A stretch of 64,000 nucleotides of DNA, taken from Ahaetulla prasina. Taxonomy: Eukaryota > Chordata > Lepidosauria > Squamata > Colubridae. The stretch covers positions 175,698,502-175,762,501 of the forward strand of contig NC_080541.1 in the NCBI RefSeq assembly GCF_028640845.1, written 5' to 3'. The translations under genes and the position numbers were made by a program. A model generated the notes under the pieces. That model was given only the letters and a program-made list of their open reading frames with translations, had not been told where the DNA came from and made no database searches. Within the stretch, counting starts at the first letter, position 1; every line of letters begins with the position of its first letter. This document shows, one piece after another, positions 22,868-36,600 of this stretch.

Positions 22868-22986
22868 CAGGGGGCTGCAAACTTGGCTCTTTTAAGACTT
22901 GTGGACTTCAACACTCAGAGTTCCCTGGGAGAACTCTGGGAGTTGAAGTCCACAAGTCTTAAAAGAGCCAAGTTTGCAGAGTCCTG
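22868..22986. mobile_element. hAT (Buster-like) MITE, 119 bp
   Basis: Near-perfect palindrome: CTTTTAAGACTTGTGGACTT in the left arm and AAGTCCACAAGTCTTAAAAG in the right. Flanked by CTCTAAGA on both sides (22860-22867 and 22987-22994). Confidence 0.9.
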
Positions 22987-23917
22987 CTCTAAGATGTTCT
23001 GTTTTGAAGACTGATGAATTATTTCTGTAGCACTTCCATATTTTTGGTAATTTAGGAAAAAAAGGGTTCACAGATCTTTTACCCATGGAATTTATATAAT
23101 TTAAAGTTAGATATAAGGAAATGATTTCGAGAAAGGATGAGGGAAGTAAAAGCAGGGTTAAATAAGAGCCTTTTATTCCAGGTTCCAATAAAATCACTTC
23201 AAGAATAATTTCTAGAGTCAAACTTTATGTTGCACTCTCAGAATTTTCAGAGTTTGTTCCTAGAAGAATAACTGGTTGTGGAGTAGTATTACAGCACCCT
23301 ACTTTTAACCATAATCTTTTGTTTTGCCAAGAATAATTCACAAAGTAGGAACTCGCACCAAGAATTAATCTATAGACTGCCCTTCTACAAATTACCTGGA
23401 ATCTAGAAGCATGCACAAAAAAAATCTTAAATTCTTAATTTGTAACAAAATATCCCTATTCAAAGCAAACACATTATATTTGGCCATTTTTGTGCATAGC
23501 TCAAAAACCAAACAAAGCAACACAATTTTTGTATTTGGTGATTTGAAAACTCAGGAATCTCTCAATACACAATCACTTAATAAGCACTGCAATGCTCATT
23601 CACTGGTTAGTCAGGGAACAAATGTTTAATGTTCACTACTGTGCTGTGAAAATGGCAAGGCAAGACAAAAGTGTAAAATATTGAAATATTTTCAGGTTGA
23701 AAATATTTTTTCCTCTTTGTAGGCTTAAAAAAGTAATAAAATGTGGTTCTAAATAATAAAAAGTGTCTGCGTGCATATAGACAAAAATTCATTCACATTG
23801 AAATTAATATAAACAACCTGTCGCAACATAATTTCCTGAGTTATACAAAAGACATTTTTGCATTTATTGTTCTCTTGGCCTTGTTTCTGAGAACAAGGTA
23901 TCTTTGTTCCTGTAGGC

Positions 23918-24262
23918 CAATGATGGCTAACCTTTTCTGGACTGAGTGCCTAAAGCGTGCATGTGTGCAAATGAGCACGTGCGTGTCTGAACCCCCAAAG
24001 TGCAATGCGCACCCCACACATGCGCCCTGCCCCCACGCATACGTGCGCAATCCCCCGCATGTGTCCTGCACCCCATGCATGTGTGCGCAGCCCTCCACAT
24101 GCACACCCCTGCACATGCACGGCAGAGACCTGAAGACCAGCTGGCTGATGGGAGGCGCCTGTGCATGCGTGGGGGAGCTGAACTGGGGTGATGGCTCGCA
24201 TGCTGACAGAGAGGGCGCTGCGTGCTAGCTCTGGCATGTGTGCCATAGGTTTGCCATCACGG
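23918..24262. mobile_element. hAT-type element (CAGTGATGGC family), second copy
   Basis: 345 bp, ends CAATGATGGCTAACC and GGTTTGCCATCACGG. Target duplication CTGTAGGC/ATGTAGGC (23910-23917 and 24263-24270), 7 of 8. Interior like the 13,673 element: GGCAGAGACCTGAAGA and AGCTGAACTGGGGT-like blocks are shared. Confidence 0.8.
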
Positions 24263-24596
24263 ATGTAGGCACTGAAGCTGTTAGGTTAGTTGTTTTAGTA
24301 GGCTATTCTTCTATTTTTTAATATTTCATATGTTGTTTCTTTCCATTTTATTTAGATATTATTTATTTTTATGCTTTCTGTAGTTCTTTTAAAATTGTTG
24401 CCCTTGATAGAGTATAAAATGAATACACTGAATATTAACTAAAATGTTGATGTAATATAACACTTCATCCAATTATTATTTTTTTAAATTGAATGGCATT
24501 ATCAACATCACAAATGCAGTCCAATTTACAGGTTTTCTGTTTTGTGCAGTTAAACAATTATAATATAAACTATTATTACATTTTGTTTAGATAAAG

Positions 24597-24686
24597 ATGC
24601 CGTCTGAATGCAACTATGCTTTGCTTCATACTGGACAAAGAATGCCTTTTGTTGGATTAGGTACTTGGAAGAGTGATGCTGGACAA
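24597..24686 (+). CDS. AKR1A1: AKR1A1 coding exon 1 (residues 1-30)
   Basis: Exon opens at 24,591 after TTTTGTTTAG; ATG at 24,597. Encodes [18 protein letters not shown] and ends CAA|GTAAGTC, phase 0. It is two residues longer at the N-terminus than human. Confidence 0.96.
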
Positions 24687-27600
24687 GTAAGTCATTCATT
24701 ATTAAGTTGAGGGAAGTTAGTTGGAGTATTTAAGAGCTTAAATTCTGTGTTGATAGAAAGGTATGTTTTCATTATCTGTTAATTAAAAGGTTGGGTGAAA
24801 GAATTAGGTTTCTTCCATGATCACATTATATTCTGCATTTCCATCCTTCCTAGCCCATTTTGCCATCAGCATAAATCATAAGTTCTGTTACATTTACTCT
24901 AAAATTTAGGCTTGACTAGTGGTTATCAAAAGAAAAAAAAATCCAGGTAATGTCCCTATTGATTAAAACATAGAGTCACAATATTTTTCAAGGGGAGAAA
25001 CTTTATAAATTCCTACAAAATACTCAATTTTCATAAAAGAGAATGGAATCTCCTGATGAAATTATGAAGAAGATACCCTGGGTTCTATTTAGTGTTAGAC
25101 TTCTGAAAAGCTGGGCAAATATTTTAAATCAGGGGTCTCCAACCTTGGCAACTTTAAGCCTGGTGGACTTCAACTCCCAGAATGCCCCAGCCAGCTTTGC
25201 CAAGGTTGGAGACCCCTGTTTTAAATCTCTAAAGCAGGGGTGTCAAACTGGCAGCCTGTGGGCTGGATACGTCATGCTCAGGCCACGCCCACCCCAGTTC
25301 TGCAAATGGGAAAAATGTCATGAAACATCACATGACGGCAATATGACGCAGCGAGTTTGACATCCGTGTACTAGACTGTACTTATAGTGTACTTATCCGT
25401 GTACTTATAATGGCATTCAGTTTCAATCTGCAAGATATGTATATAATATTGCCAATTTACTTTAGTGGCTATGTTCCCATACTTCCAAATCAGGGGTAAA
25501 AATAGTAGCCTTGGAGGCTTCAGGTGATCCACTACCATCTATTTTCTAATCCTCAGATTCATTTCAAATAGCTGCAGCCAAAAGTTGCATCTTCAAAAGT
25601 GGCTGGGGTTAGAATCTTAGAAATTAATAACATGTAAGGGAAAAAATTAAATAAAAATAAAAGAACTGAGAAAAAAACATTTATGTACAGTATAACCTTT
25701 AGTCATGACCATAATTTGTTCCATAACTTTGGTTGCAAATCGATTTGGTCATGACCAAATTTTGGAAATTTGGTGCTTACAAAAAAAATGATGTAGAAGG
25801 GAAAATGAGCTGTGAAAAAAAATATTCTTAATTTTTTGGTCAGAACCCGATTTGGTCGTAGTCAGAAGTGTTCGTGACCAGATGTTCTACTGTATGCAGT
25901 ATAAGAATAATACCAGTAGCTCCATCTCTATGCATATTAATACACCTCAGATTAAAAAAAACCCAAAGTAAACCTCCATATGGATTCATATTGCCCAATA
26001 TTTTTTTAATACTGTAAAGCCAATTTAAAATGTTTATATAATATAATAATCTCCAAGGAATGCACCAATTCTCCTGAGAATACAGTAAGAGTTACAGGTT
26101 TTTTTCCTCTTCTGTAATTCTTTTGTTTTTCTTCTGAGTATATGTAAATGCCCCACCCCATACAACATATCTCAAACAACTCTTTTATCTGTCTTATTGT
26201 TACTTATTAAATTAGAGTAGCCTTTTTGGTCAAATGGAATTGGAATATGCTTCCTTGCATTCTAATCCACTGTTCTTTTCATTTTTCTGTTCTAGGTAAA
26301 AGAAGCTGTAAAGTATGCCCTTAGTGTGGGCTATCGCCACATTGACTGTGCTACAGCTTATAGCAACGAAGCAGAAATAGGTGAAGCTCTCCAGGAGACT
26401 GTTGGGGCTGACAAGGTAAAATAAAGAATTTCTCTGGGTTCCTATTAAGGAAAGGCAGAAAGACCAGCCATGCAAAGCCATGTCTATTTCATATTGCTTC
26501 TACTTACTGAACAATTGTAATTACATCTCTTTATGTACCATAATGTGACCATCAAAAGAAATGTTCTGCTGTGATTCTGTGTTGTAAATTCCTCCTGGTT
26601 CTGTTTATTTAACGTCCTGCCCCTCCTGAGGTTTTCACAAGAAACACTTTTATAAGAAAAGCTACAGTTAGTTGTTTATGGAAATGAAGTTTTATTAGAT
26701 AGTGAGCAGAAAGTGAAGGCCAGGATTGTATTCATAATACAGATGGCACAAAAAGATCTATTAATCAGTGACCAATCTTAGAATTCAGAATGAATCAGAA
26801 ATAGATCATGAACTGAAGAAGTTTATGTTATGTTATGTAGTTATGTTTTCTGCTTTGGACATGCATCTTATATAATCTGCATACAGGTATCCCTCAACCT
26901 GTATCAACCCCTCTAATTGTAGGAAGCCAACAGGAAGTTGCCTCACCTAATGCCTGTGGAATTTCGTTAACAACGGCAACTGGGACTACAGGTAGTCCTC
27001 AATTTATGACCACAATTGAGCCCAAAATTGATGTTGCTGTGTAAGAAATTTGTTAAGTGAGTTTTGCCTCATTTTATGACTTTTCTTGCCACAGTTAAAT
27101 GAATCACTGCAGTTATTAAATTGGTAACACGGTTGTTAAGTAAATCAGGTTTTCCCCATTGACTTTGCTTGTCAAAAGGTTGGAAAAGGGGATCATATCA
27201 GTGACCCCGGGAGACTGGAACCATCATAAATATGAGTTGTCAAGCATGGAAATGTAAATCACATGATCATGGGGTTGCTGCAATGGTCAAAAGTGTGAAA
27301 AATGGTCATAAGTCACTTTTTCAGTACTGTTGTAACTTCAAATGGCCATTAAGTGAACTGTTGTAATTTGAGGGCTACCTGTACTGGTATTGCTGTTGCT
27401 AAGCAATGCAAACGGATTGTTTAGCAATTGAAATTCTGGTCCCAACTGCAGTCATAACTCGAAGACTGCCTGTATTATTTTTTACGGTACCAACAAACCA
27501 CAAGATACCAACAATTTTCTACAAAGTATTATATTTTGATATCTCTATAGATGAAATGCATGTAGCGTACAAATGAGAAGGTGGCAAAATATATTTATAT

Positions 27601-30600
27601 ATTTGTCATATTTGTATGCTGAATGTTTCTGACAAAATTAAATAATGCCCAATGGTCGTGCGGTGCCCACAATTTCTTTAAACATGTCAATTTGCATCAA
27701 AATATCTTTTTAATTAAATAGCGAAACGCTTGCAAAATAAGAAGACTATTTTTCTTATTACCTTTCATTTTAATTTTTTTTAAAAAATAATGTGTAATCT
27801 CTAGTTCACATAAAAGCTTGTAAAATATTATGTTGTGCCCCCATCATAAAAAATGCTTGATCAGATGTAAAGCTTTTCTCATGCCCCAATGACTAATTCT
27901 TAATAATGGAAATATAAAAATCATTGCACAGTGGGAACAGTTTTATACGTGGTTGTTTTGAGTAAGCATGATTCACAGTGAGGAAAAAAATATTTAAAAT
28001 CAGGATGGAGAGATAAATAGTTTTAGCAGATGGTAGCTTTTCTGAGCTTGGAAATTAAGCAGTGTTGAACCTGGTTCCTGATTGAATGGGAGATGTGTGG
28101 GAAAAAGCTGAGTTGTAGGTTGGGCCAGAAAAAACATCTTAGAAGGTAGGGGCAAAGCATTTTAGTATTGGCAGCATGAAAACATGGACATATTCTTCAA
28201 ATCATCAGAAGATGAACTCAACTTGGAGGAAGGAACACTAAGGTAGATTATGACTAGATAAATAAGGAATGGACTTAAAATGAAAAAATGAAAATATGTA
28301 AAAAAGAAGAGTTATTGTCAGGATCCCATTTAATTGTCAATTTGATCATGTTTCTGCTACAAAAAACTCTGGAAGTGAATGTATGAATTGGAAGGAAGGA
28401 GAAAATACGTAAAACATAATTTAGACAGAATGAAAGTTTGCTTGTTATGTTTGGCATAAAGTAAACATTATTATGTTAAATGTGACATGGTATGTTAAAA
28501 CTTTGAAACACAGCATCTTTTCATAGAAACGATTTTGTTTGAATGACTTAAAGAGATCTAAATAATCTCATATGAATTTTGGAACTTATTTGTACTTTGG
28601 AGTGAAGCGTCTCCCATTCTACACAGATTCGTCCATTCATTTCCTTCTCCTCAGCAAGAAATAAAACCTGAAATATTAATACAGAGATATTGAATTGAGC
28701 AATATGTAAGTTAGTGCTCTTCTTTGGTGCTCTTCTTTGGTGACATGTCTTCATTTGTATTAAGAAATTCTTGAAACAATAATGATTCACTGTTGTTCTT
28801 TTTAAAGGCTGTTAAAAGAGAAGAGCTGTTTGTTACATCAAAGTTATGGAACACCAAACACCACCCAGAAGATGTGGAGCCAGCTTTAAGGAAGACTCTG
28901 CAAGATCTAAAGCTGGATTACCTGGACCTCTACCTTATGCACTGGCCACACGCTTTCGAGTGCGTTTTAATAAGAGAAAATTAAGAGATTAAATCCCAAT
29001 TTGTTATTTAATTAAACCTGGGGCACAGGACAGGAGACCAGCTAGAGGTGGAAATTTACTCCTTTTTAAAAAAGGGGTGGGTGGGAAATGAACATTGTGG
29101 AAGTTACATATGATCCAAATCCTATCGCAGTGTTGATGTTCTGTTACTTGTTCAGCATAGTGCTGAAAGCAGTCTAAGAAAAATTACATATGACTCCTGA
29201 AAGTATTTTGGTTTGCGTGTTCATTCTGGAGGGTTACCATTAATTTGTATAGTTCATAATGCTATAAAAATGTAACTAATAAATAGATAATTAATTATTT
29301 TAAATATATTTGTTCTTAATGGTGTTTCCAATGGATTTGCTATCTATTTTTTATAATAGGCGAGGAAATAATCTCTTCCCCAAGAATCCTGATGGTACAA
29401 TGCGTTATGATTATATTGACTACAAAGATACATGGAAGGCTATGGAAAAATTGGTGGAAAAAGGCTTGGTGAAAGCTATTGGACTTTCAAATTTCAATAG
29501 TCGACAGATTGATGATGTTCTCAGCATAGCTTCTGTCAAGCCAGCAGTTCTACAGGTAAGATAGAAGAAGGAAAAGAGGATGTGATTGATAATAAGATTA
29601 TAATTAAAGGAAATACAGTGTAAAAGAAACAAGTTGTGATTTTTTTGAGAGGCATGTCAACCTACCTGGGTCAAGAAATAGCTTCTTAAGGAGAAGGTGT
29701 GTACCACACCGTCCTCTTTCAAAGCTGCCAGCACCACCACCCCTCTCAAGGACTAATTCACCACTCCTGTATCCAACTTGTTATCCCCTCTGGTCATATG
29801 TACTAGTCAGGAAGAGTATGGATCTAAACAGAGGTGGTGAAGTTCATCCAAGAGAGGACTTTGTTCCTGTCCTCAGCTGTCACAGGCTTGAAAAAAGTCC
29901 CAGATGACTTTGCAAAATGTTACCTTTGTCACCTCACAAGACTGTATAAGCATTTCATCTGAACAGATAAGAATGATTTTGTCTGCAAAATATCTAGTAA
30001 AGTGGTCATAGTGGCCTACCGGAGAATCCAACAATGATTTAGGTCACATTAAATAAGGTAGCTGGATGGCATTCTGCCAATAGACTAACTGGACAAATAT
30101 TGAAGCTTTATCACCCTTTCTGCATCCTATGTTCAGTCACCTTCCCTTTTTATTTTTCACCGCCATTGCTGGAGGTGTCTCCTGTACTACCTTCTGAAGC
30201 ATCTCTCTAAACCAAAGAGGACTCCCCCCACCTCCCCCAGATCAATGCATAGGGAGAGAATGTTCAGGCATTCTGTCAAGTATCTTCCTCAGTTCTGTGT
30301 TTCTGAATTCAAATAAGAGTCTCAATTAAACACTCCTGAGTAGACTGATGAGAAACTCCCCATGTTGTTCCTTGAATCCAAGCAGACTCATAAGTGACCT
30401 CGGGCCAACCCTTTAATGCGTCTTTTTTTTTTATTTGAATTTATATCCCGCCCTTCTCCGAAGACTCAGGGCAGCTTACAATGTGTTGAGCAATAGTCTT
30501 CATACATTTGTATATTATATACAAAGTCTTTCCTCCCTAGAGGGTTGTTAGTGGCCATTGAGGGTATCAGAAAGTGATCTGACCATTATAAAGGATTGGT

Positions 30601-33600
30601 ATTAATGTCTTTGAGTTGATCTGAGGTAAAAGCCAATCTAATGTGTGGCTCCAGTCTGAGTAGAGATTGTGGTAAGTTGGGGCAAACCATGGTTTCATGG
30701 TGGTCATAAATATAAACACATGCAACTCTAAATTTCTAAGTTGTCCTATAACATACTTCCAATAAGTTGAAATTGTCTGAGAGAGTCTACCACCAGGTAG
30801 GCAATCTTAAGCAGTTCTGGAAGGCAGCATGCTGGCTAGCAGGGATGATACTACATTAACAGTTCCCCTGCTTGTCCTTGATACCCAGTTTTATATACAG
30901 ACTTTAGATGTAGTGATTAGTACAAGAGTGCATCTGTTTACATCACCCTCTCATTGAATGTTATTGCCTCTCCTCTTTCCCAGCCTTGGTATCAAAGCTG
31001 GTATAGCTCCTGAAACCTGACCAGGCAGATCTTAGACAGAAGCAATCCTTCATTCTCACCTAATCCAGTTTTAAAGGTACATGTCCATGCAGGTCTGCTG
31101 CCTCCTCCATCCCAAGGCCATGTAGGGACATGCTCTTACTCCAAATAAAACTGGCATTGAAAAGAATCAACTGGAGGCCAAGTTCTCTAGCAGTTCAGAA
31201 TACAGGTTCTTAGTTGGAGCTGGGGGACAGAAATGGGGATTGGTATCAAATATCCAATTTACTTTTCTCTGTAACAGCCTGTCTTCACTATGCCCTATGC
31301 CCCCATCAGTATTTTGATCCTTTCCCATTCTGTCCTCTCCTGTCTCTTCTCCTAATACAGGGCATCCTCAACCTTTCAATACAGTTACCACCCTGTTTGT
31401 ATTTCTGAGCAATCGTTCTGCCACTTAGAATATAGCTACCTTAATAGAATGGGCCATGGGCGCCCTCCAGCTATCCCTCCCTTCTTCCACTACTCCGTCT
31501 CCCACTCATCCCCATCCCCATTGAAATCAATATAACCTTCCATTCCAGTTCCACCCTTAGGTTTTTTTCCCACTCTACTCTTCCTAGCTGTCCTCTAGAA
31601 AAAAGAGTGCTCCCTCATGCTGTAAGCTTCCTTTTCCTCCTTTCGAAGTTGGTCCTCCATTCCACTTGCTCTTGCCATGTCCCAGTGCCAGTCCTGATTT
31701 CCCATACATACAATTAAGTTTTCTACTCTTTCAGCATACCATCTCTCAGCTATTTGGGTCCCTCCAGAAATGGCAGTGAAGAAACCACTTCTTTTTCCAT
31801 GGAGCCTTGATGATGCAGAAAGTTGCCATTTATCACTGGCCTTTCTTTCTTCAAGTGAACCTTATCCATCTTTTCCACCAACATCAATCGGTTAGTTAAC
31901 ATTACTGTTTCTGCCCACTCAGTCTTTTTTGCAACATTCCACAATCCATCAAATATTTAGGCCACAATCTCCAATTCTCTAGCCCCAGTTCTCCTTTCTC
32001 CATTGTTGTTACCAATTCCTTCTCTTCATGTTCTGCGCTTCCTCACATGATCTTCAACTCACAGTAAAGCATAGAGTCTGCTGCCACGTCCTATCTTGCT
32101 GCTTTCTTTCCTGCATACGGAGTATCTATTCTCTTGTATCCTATCAAGAAGATTGGACCACTCCAGAGCCAGCTGTATATTACAGGAAATTAATGGGTCG
32201 GTCAGTCCTCAGCCTTAATTCCACTCCAGGAAAATGGACTGAGAAATTAGCTAAATTAGTGTCATTTACACAGTGCATCATTTTCTCTGTATCTGTTCCT
32301 GTTGTTGGCAGCAAGCAGACATATCTAATGTCACATGTTAATGTTCTTTCATTCACAACTACATTGTGTACCTGCTCTGTGATTCTCACTTGGCCAAGGC
32401 CTCACTCCTGCCCGTAGCTTGCAGAAGTGGGTTCTAAATTTTTTTACTACTGGTTCTGTGGGCATGGCTTATTTTGTGGGTGTGGCTTGATGGTCATATG
32501 ACAGTGGGTGTGGCTTGATGGTCATGTGACTGGGTAGGCGTGGCCAATTCAATGTCTCTCATGTCAAGGGGTACCTCACTTGGCCCCTCCCCTCCCAGCC
32601 ATTCCTTGTCACACCCAGCCTCAACGTATCTATAGTTCTGCAAAAATGTTGTTCACCTTTTTTCAACTTTATTATCTACATACTATAGATCAGGGGTCTC
32701 CAAACTTGGCCACTTTAAGACTTATGGACTTCAACTCTCAGAATTCCTCAGCCAGCTTTGCTGTCTTAAAGTCTTAAAGTGGCCAAGGTTAGAGACGTCT
32801 GCTATAGATGCACTTTCATGGACCACTGAAAGGAGGAAATGGCTCACATGCTTTGCCCAAGAGTGTGATAGGCAACAGTCTTTTAAGGAGCTGCTAGAAA
32901 GAAGCGGGGGGGGGAAGTATTTTCCAAAGCACCAGAAGGCAAAACAAGAAGCAATGGGTGGAAACTCAACAAAGAGAGAAGCAACCTAAAACTAAGGACA
33001 AACTTCCTGACAGTGTGAACCTATATAGGTTTCAGTCATAATTTCACATATAAAATAACCATTCATTTAATACAACCTGTATATTGTTCAAAACAATCAT
33101 TAGTATTATGGCTGATGTTTGACAGCAAGCCTAAAATCCCCATTCATTCCCCACTCCAGGGGAAGGTTACTTCAAAATCCCCATTTCCTCCCCACCCCAC
33201 TAATCTGTTCTGGGAAGGAATCAAACTCCCCCCTCTTCATTTCCCAAATAAAATATCCCAGATAATTAAGGAATAATCAAGTTGCTAGCAAGGAACCTGC
33301 CTGGAATTCCACATTCCTGCCAGCTGCATAAAGGAAACTTTGTAAGCAGAAAACAGCTACGGGTGCTTAGAGATCAGTAGAAAGTGGAAACCGGAAGTTT
33401 GGTTCCATTTACAAGCAGGCAGAAAACTCATTCAAGACAGGATACTTCACAATGGAAATCACCCAAACCTTTTTAAAAACACAAAGCCCATGTTGCACAA
33501 ACCCCAAAACTTCAAAAACATTGAACCATATAAGAATTCCTCCACTTATCCAATTTGTTGTTCAGCTGACCCAGAAAGGAGCTTCCAGCTCTGTCAATTT

Positions 33601-36600
33601 AAAACGACAGCATTTCCCCCCTCCCTTCTTCTTTGCCAAGCGATCTCCTGGCTGAGAAGCGGGCTGATCAGTTGGGAGGCTTCTTGGCTTCTCAATTTAA
33701 AGGGACGGTGTCTTGTTTTGTTTTTCCCCCTCTTCTTCGACAAGTGAATCTTGATTTTTTCCTTCTAGCTGATCAGCTGGGAGTCGGGAGGCAGCAATAG
33801 ATTGGGTGCAGGGCCAGGCAGAATTTTTAATACCGGTTCTCCGAACTACTCAAAATGTTTACTACAGGTTCTTGCGAACTGGGGAGAACCGGTAGCAACC
33901 CACTATTGGTAGCTTGCAGGATTAGTGACCAAGGCAGCTAGCACTCGCCCTACTTCTGCTGTCTCATCCCTATTTCTTATTCTGCTTTGCCAGTTTTCCA
34001 TGTCCTGCTTTCCAGGTTTTTTTCTCTCTCCATCCATTAGCATATATCCTCCTCACTGTAAATTTAAGTTAAAACCAATCTGAAAGAGGGATCAAAGCAT
34101 TAAAAAGTGTTCCTTGTTTTTAAATGTTCTTGTCTCATTTCCAAGTTACAGCAAAGGGGCACCTTTCTCCCTCCTGCAAAGTAATTTGAGTATGTATCTT
34201 TGTATTAAAAGTGTAGAGGCAGAGACAGTATGTTCTACCTTATAGCATATGTAGACGACGGAATCCCATCACTCAAGTTAGCTCCTTTGTTTTCATTTGA
34301 GCCGCTGGAGAGCCAAAAGTGTGTTTTTATTAACAATGGAACCATTTAGTTTTTCAGAAATAATTTAAAATCCAGTAAAACAGGAATGGGGGATTTGTGA
34401 ACCTTCAGATCTTGCCGAATGCAGGTCCTTTGATCCCTGACCATTGATGAAGCTGACTGGGTATTAGCAGGGTCAAAGATGTCCAACTCCAGCTATAGTG
34501 AAAGAAGGTATAGAAAGAAGAAGGATCTTCATGTTTTTTCCTGTGATCTTTTTTGTTTCACAGCCTGTATTATTCTGATACCCTTATGGACCAGGATATG
34601 GATTTAATTGTGGTACCGGAAGGGGGAAAATGCAATCAGCAAAATGAAAATAATACATTTGGTGAAGTTATTTTGCTTCTAGTTAATGTAGCACAACTTA
34701 CAAGCCACACACAATTTCTACCGCAGCCATTTCTACACTTTGCCATTACATTTTCTAACATTAAAATTAGGAGAATTTTCTTCAAAAGAAGATATAGGTT
34801 GAAACTGGTTTAGTGATCTTATTTCTGTTTATATAGTTCACCTGTCATAGAATATTCATCTAAGCTAGACAAAAATATATAGTATAGACTCTAGCTCAAT
34901 ACAATGTGCCAAAATGTTAGCTGCATGTTTGCCACCAACCTTCAGTTTATGGTTGACTTAATTTCCCCTAAATTTTCAATGATTGGAACTGATTACTCTA
35001 AAAGCTACTCTTTCAGCAAAGTGATATTAGGTTTTTTTGCCACTAGTCTGCTCACTATTGTACATTGCTTTTAATAGGTGGAATGTCATCCTTACCTAGC
35101 CCAGAGAGAACTAATAGCTCATTGCCATCAGCGAGGGCTGGTGGTAACTGCTTACAGTCCTCTTGGTTCACCTGACCGGATGTGGAAGCACCCAGATGAG
35201 CCAGTATTGCTGGACGAACCTGGGATAAAGAAACTGGCAGAAAAATACAACAAATCTCCTGCTCAGATTCTTCTCAGGTATTAATAAATTAGCCTTTTGG
35301 GAGATCAACATTAAAGATCTGAGAGTGCAGAGAGCTAGACCTAAAACTCTTTATATTCCTTATTAATATATTTAGCTAAACACCGTACAGTACAAATTGG
35401 TGTTACAATGTTATGATGTGATGGCAAAAGGATTTCGACCACTCCCGATTTTGTAAACACTTGAATTTTGGTTGTGTAAGTGCTGAAATATTGCAGTGAT
35501 TGTGGTGACGAAGTGAATTTAGTATCCTCTTGAAAGGACAGAGTGTAGAAATATAATTCCAATACCAAGTGAGGCCATTGATTTGCCTAGCCCTAGGCCA
35601 TTCTGAAGAGTTGCAGAGGCATTCCAGTTTTCAAATAAGCACCGATAAAGAGATGTCAGGGATTGAATCTGAGACTTTTATAATGCAAAGTTTTTTAGAA
35701 TAAAAAATTCCCTAAGTGAGAAATGAAGCTGGTTTAATGATTACGCTGGTAGCCTAGAAACCAGGAGACTGTGAGTTCTAGTCTCACCTTAGACATGAAA
35801 AGCCAAGTAGGTGACCTTGGACCACTCACTCTCTTTCAACCCAACTCACCTCACAGGGTTGTTGTTGTTGTGGAAAAAATAGGAGGAAGGAGTATTAGAC
35901 ATGACAGGGGTTAGGGCTGATAACTTTAAAGCTAAACAGTGGGAAAGAGTAGGGATGAGAGAAACACTTAGATTGGCTAGGCAGGATATAGACACAGATA
36001 CAGACAAAGGTAAAGGTTTAAGAGAAGAATATGGAAGCCAAGAATAAGAATTAAAGTATAGATGCGGACAAGAGATGATGGATTGAAGGTGGATAGGAAA
36101 AAGAAGGGAAAGAAGAAAGAAAAAAATCCTCTTTTTTCTTTCATTTTTTTATAATGGTGGCATAAGGAGAAATTAGAATAGGCAAGTTTAAACAATATTG
36201 TGATTGGTAAACACTGAGCAATTAAATAATGAAAACATATTTTAATATAAACGTGTATTAATATTAGAATCATAAAGATTGGATGAAAGCAAGAATATGA
36301 ATAGTTATTTTGTATGAGCATTAGACATGTTTGCCACCCTGAAGTTATTCATAAAAATAATAAAGGAGGAATATAAATAAATAAGAAAGGGGAAAAAGAA
36401 TGTTAATTTTTTGCAATGTAACTAAACATTATTATATTTTGTTAATAATGCAGTATTATTTTTATTATACAGTATTAATGTTTTTATTCTTCCATTGAAA
36501 ACAACTTTGTAATTTAAAATGGAGATTTGCAACAGAAGGTGCTTTACAAACATTTTAATCAAATTAGCAAAAACAAGGTAGCAGCTTAGTTTTTTCAAAA

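Larger units (their letters stand above)
32422..33908. mobile_element. hAT-like element, 1.49 kb, with nested insertions
   Basis: Left end CAGAAGTGGGTTCTAAATT, right end GGTAGCAACCCACTATTG, imperfectly inverted. Perfect 8-bp duplication GTAGCTTG (32414-32421 and 33909-33916). Contains a Buster-like MITE (32,691-32,801) and a CR1 scrap (32,905-33,019). No transposase ORF seen, so non-autonomous. Confidence 0.8.
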
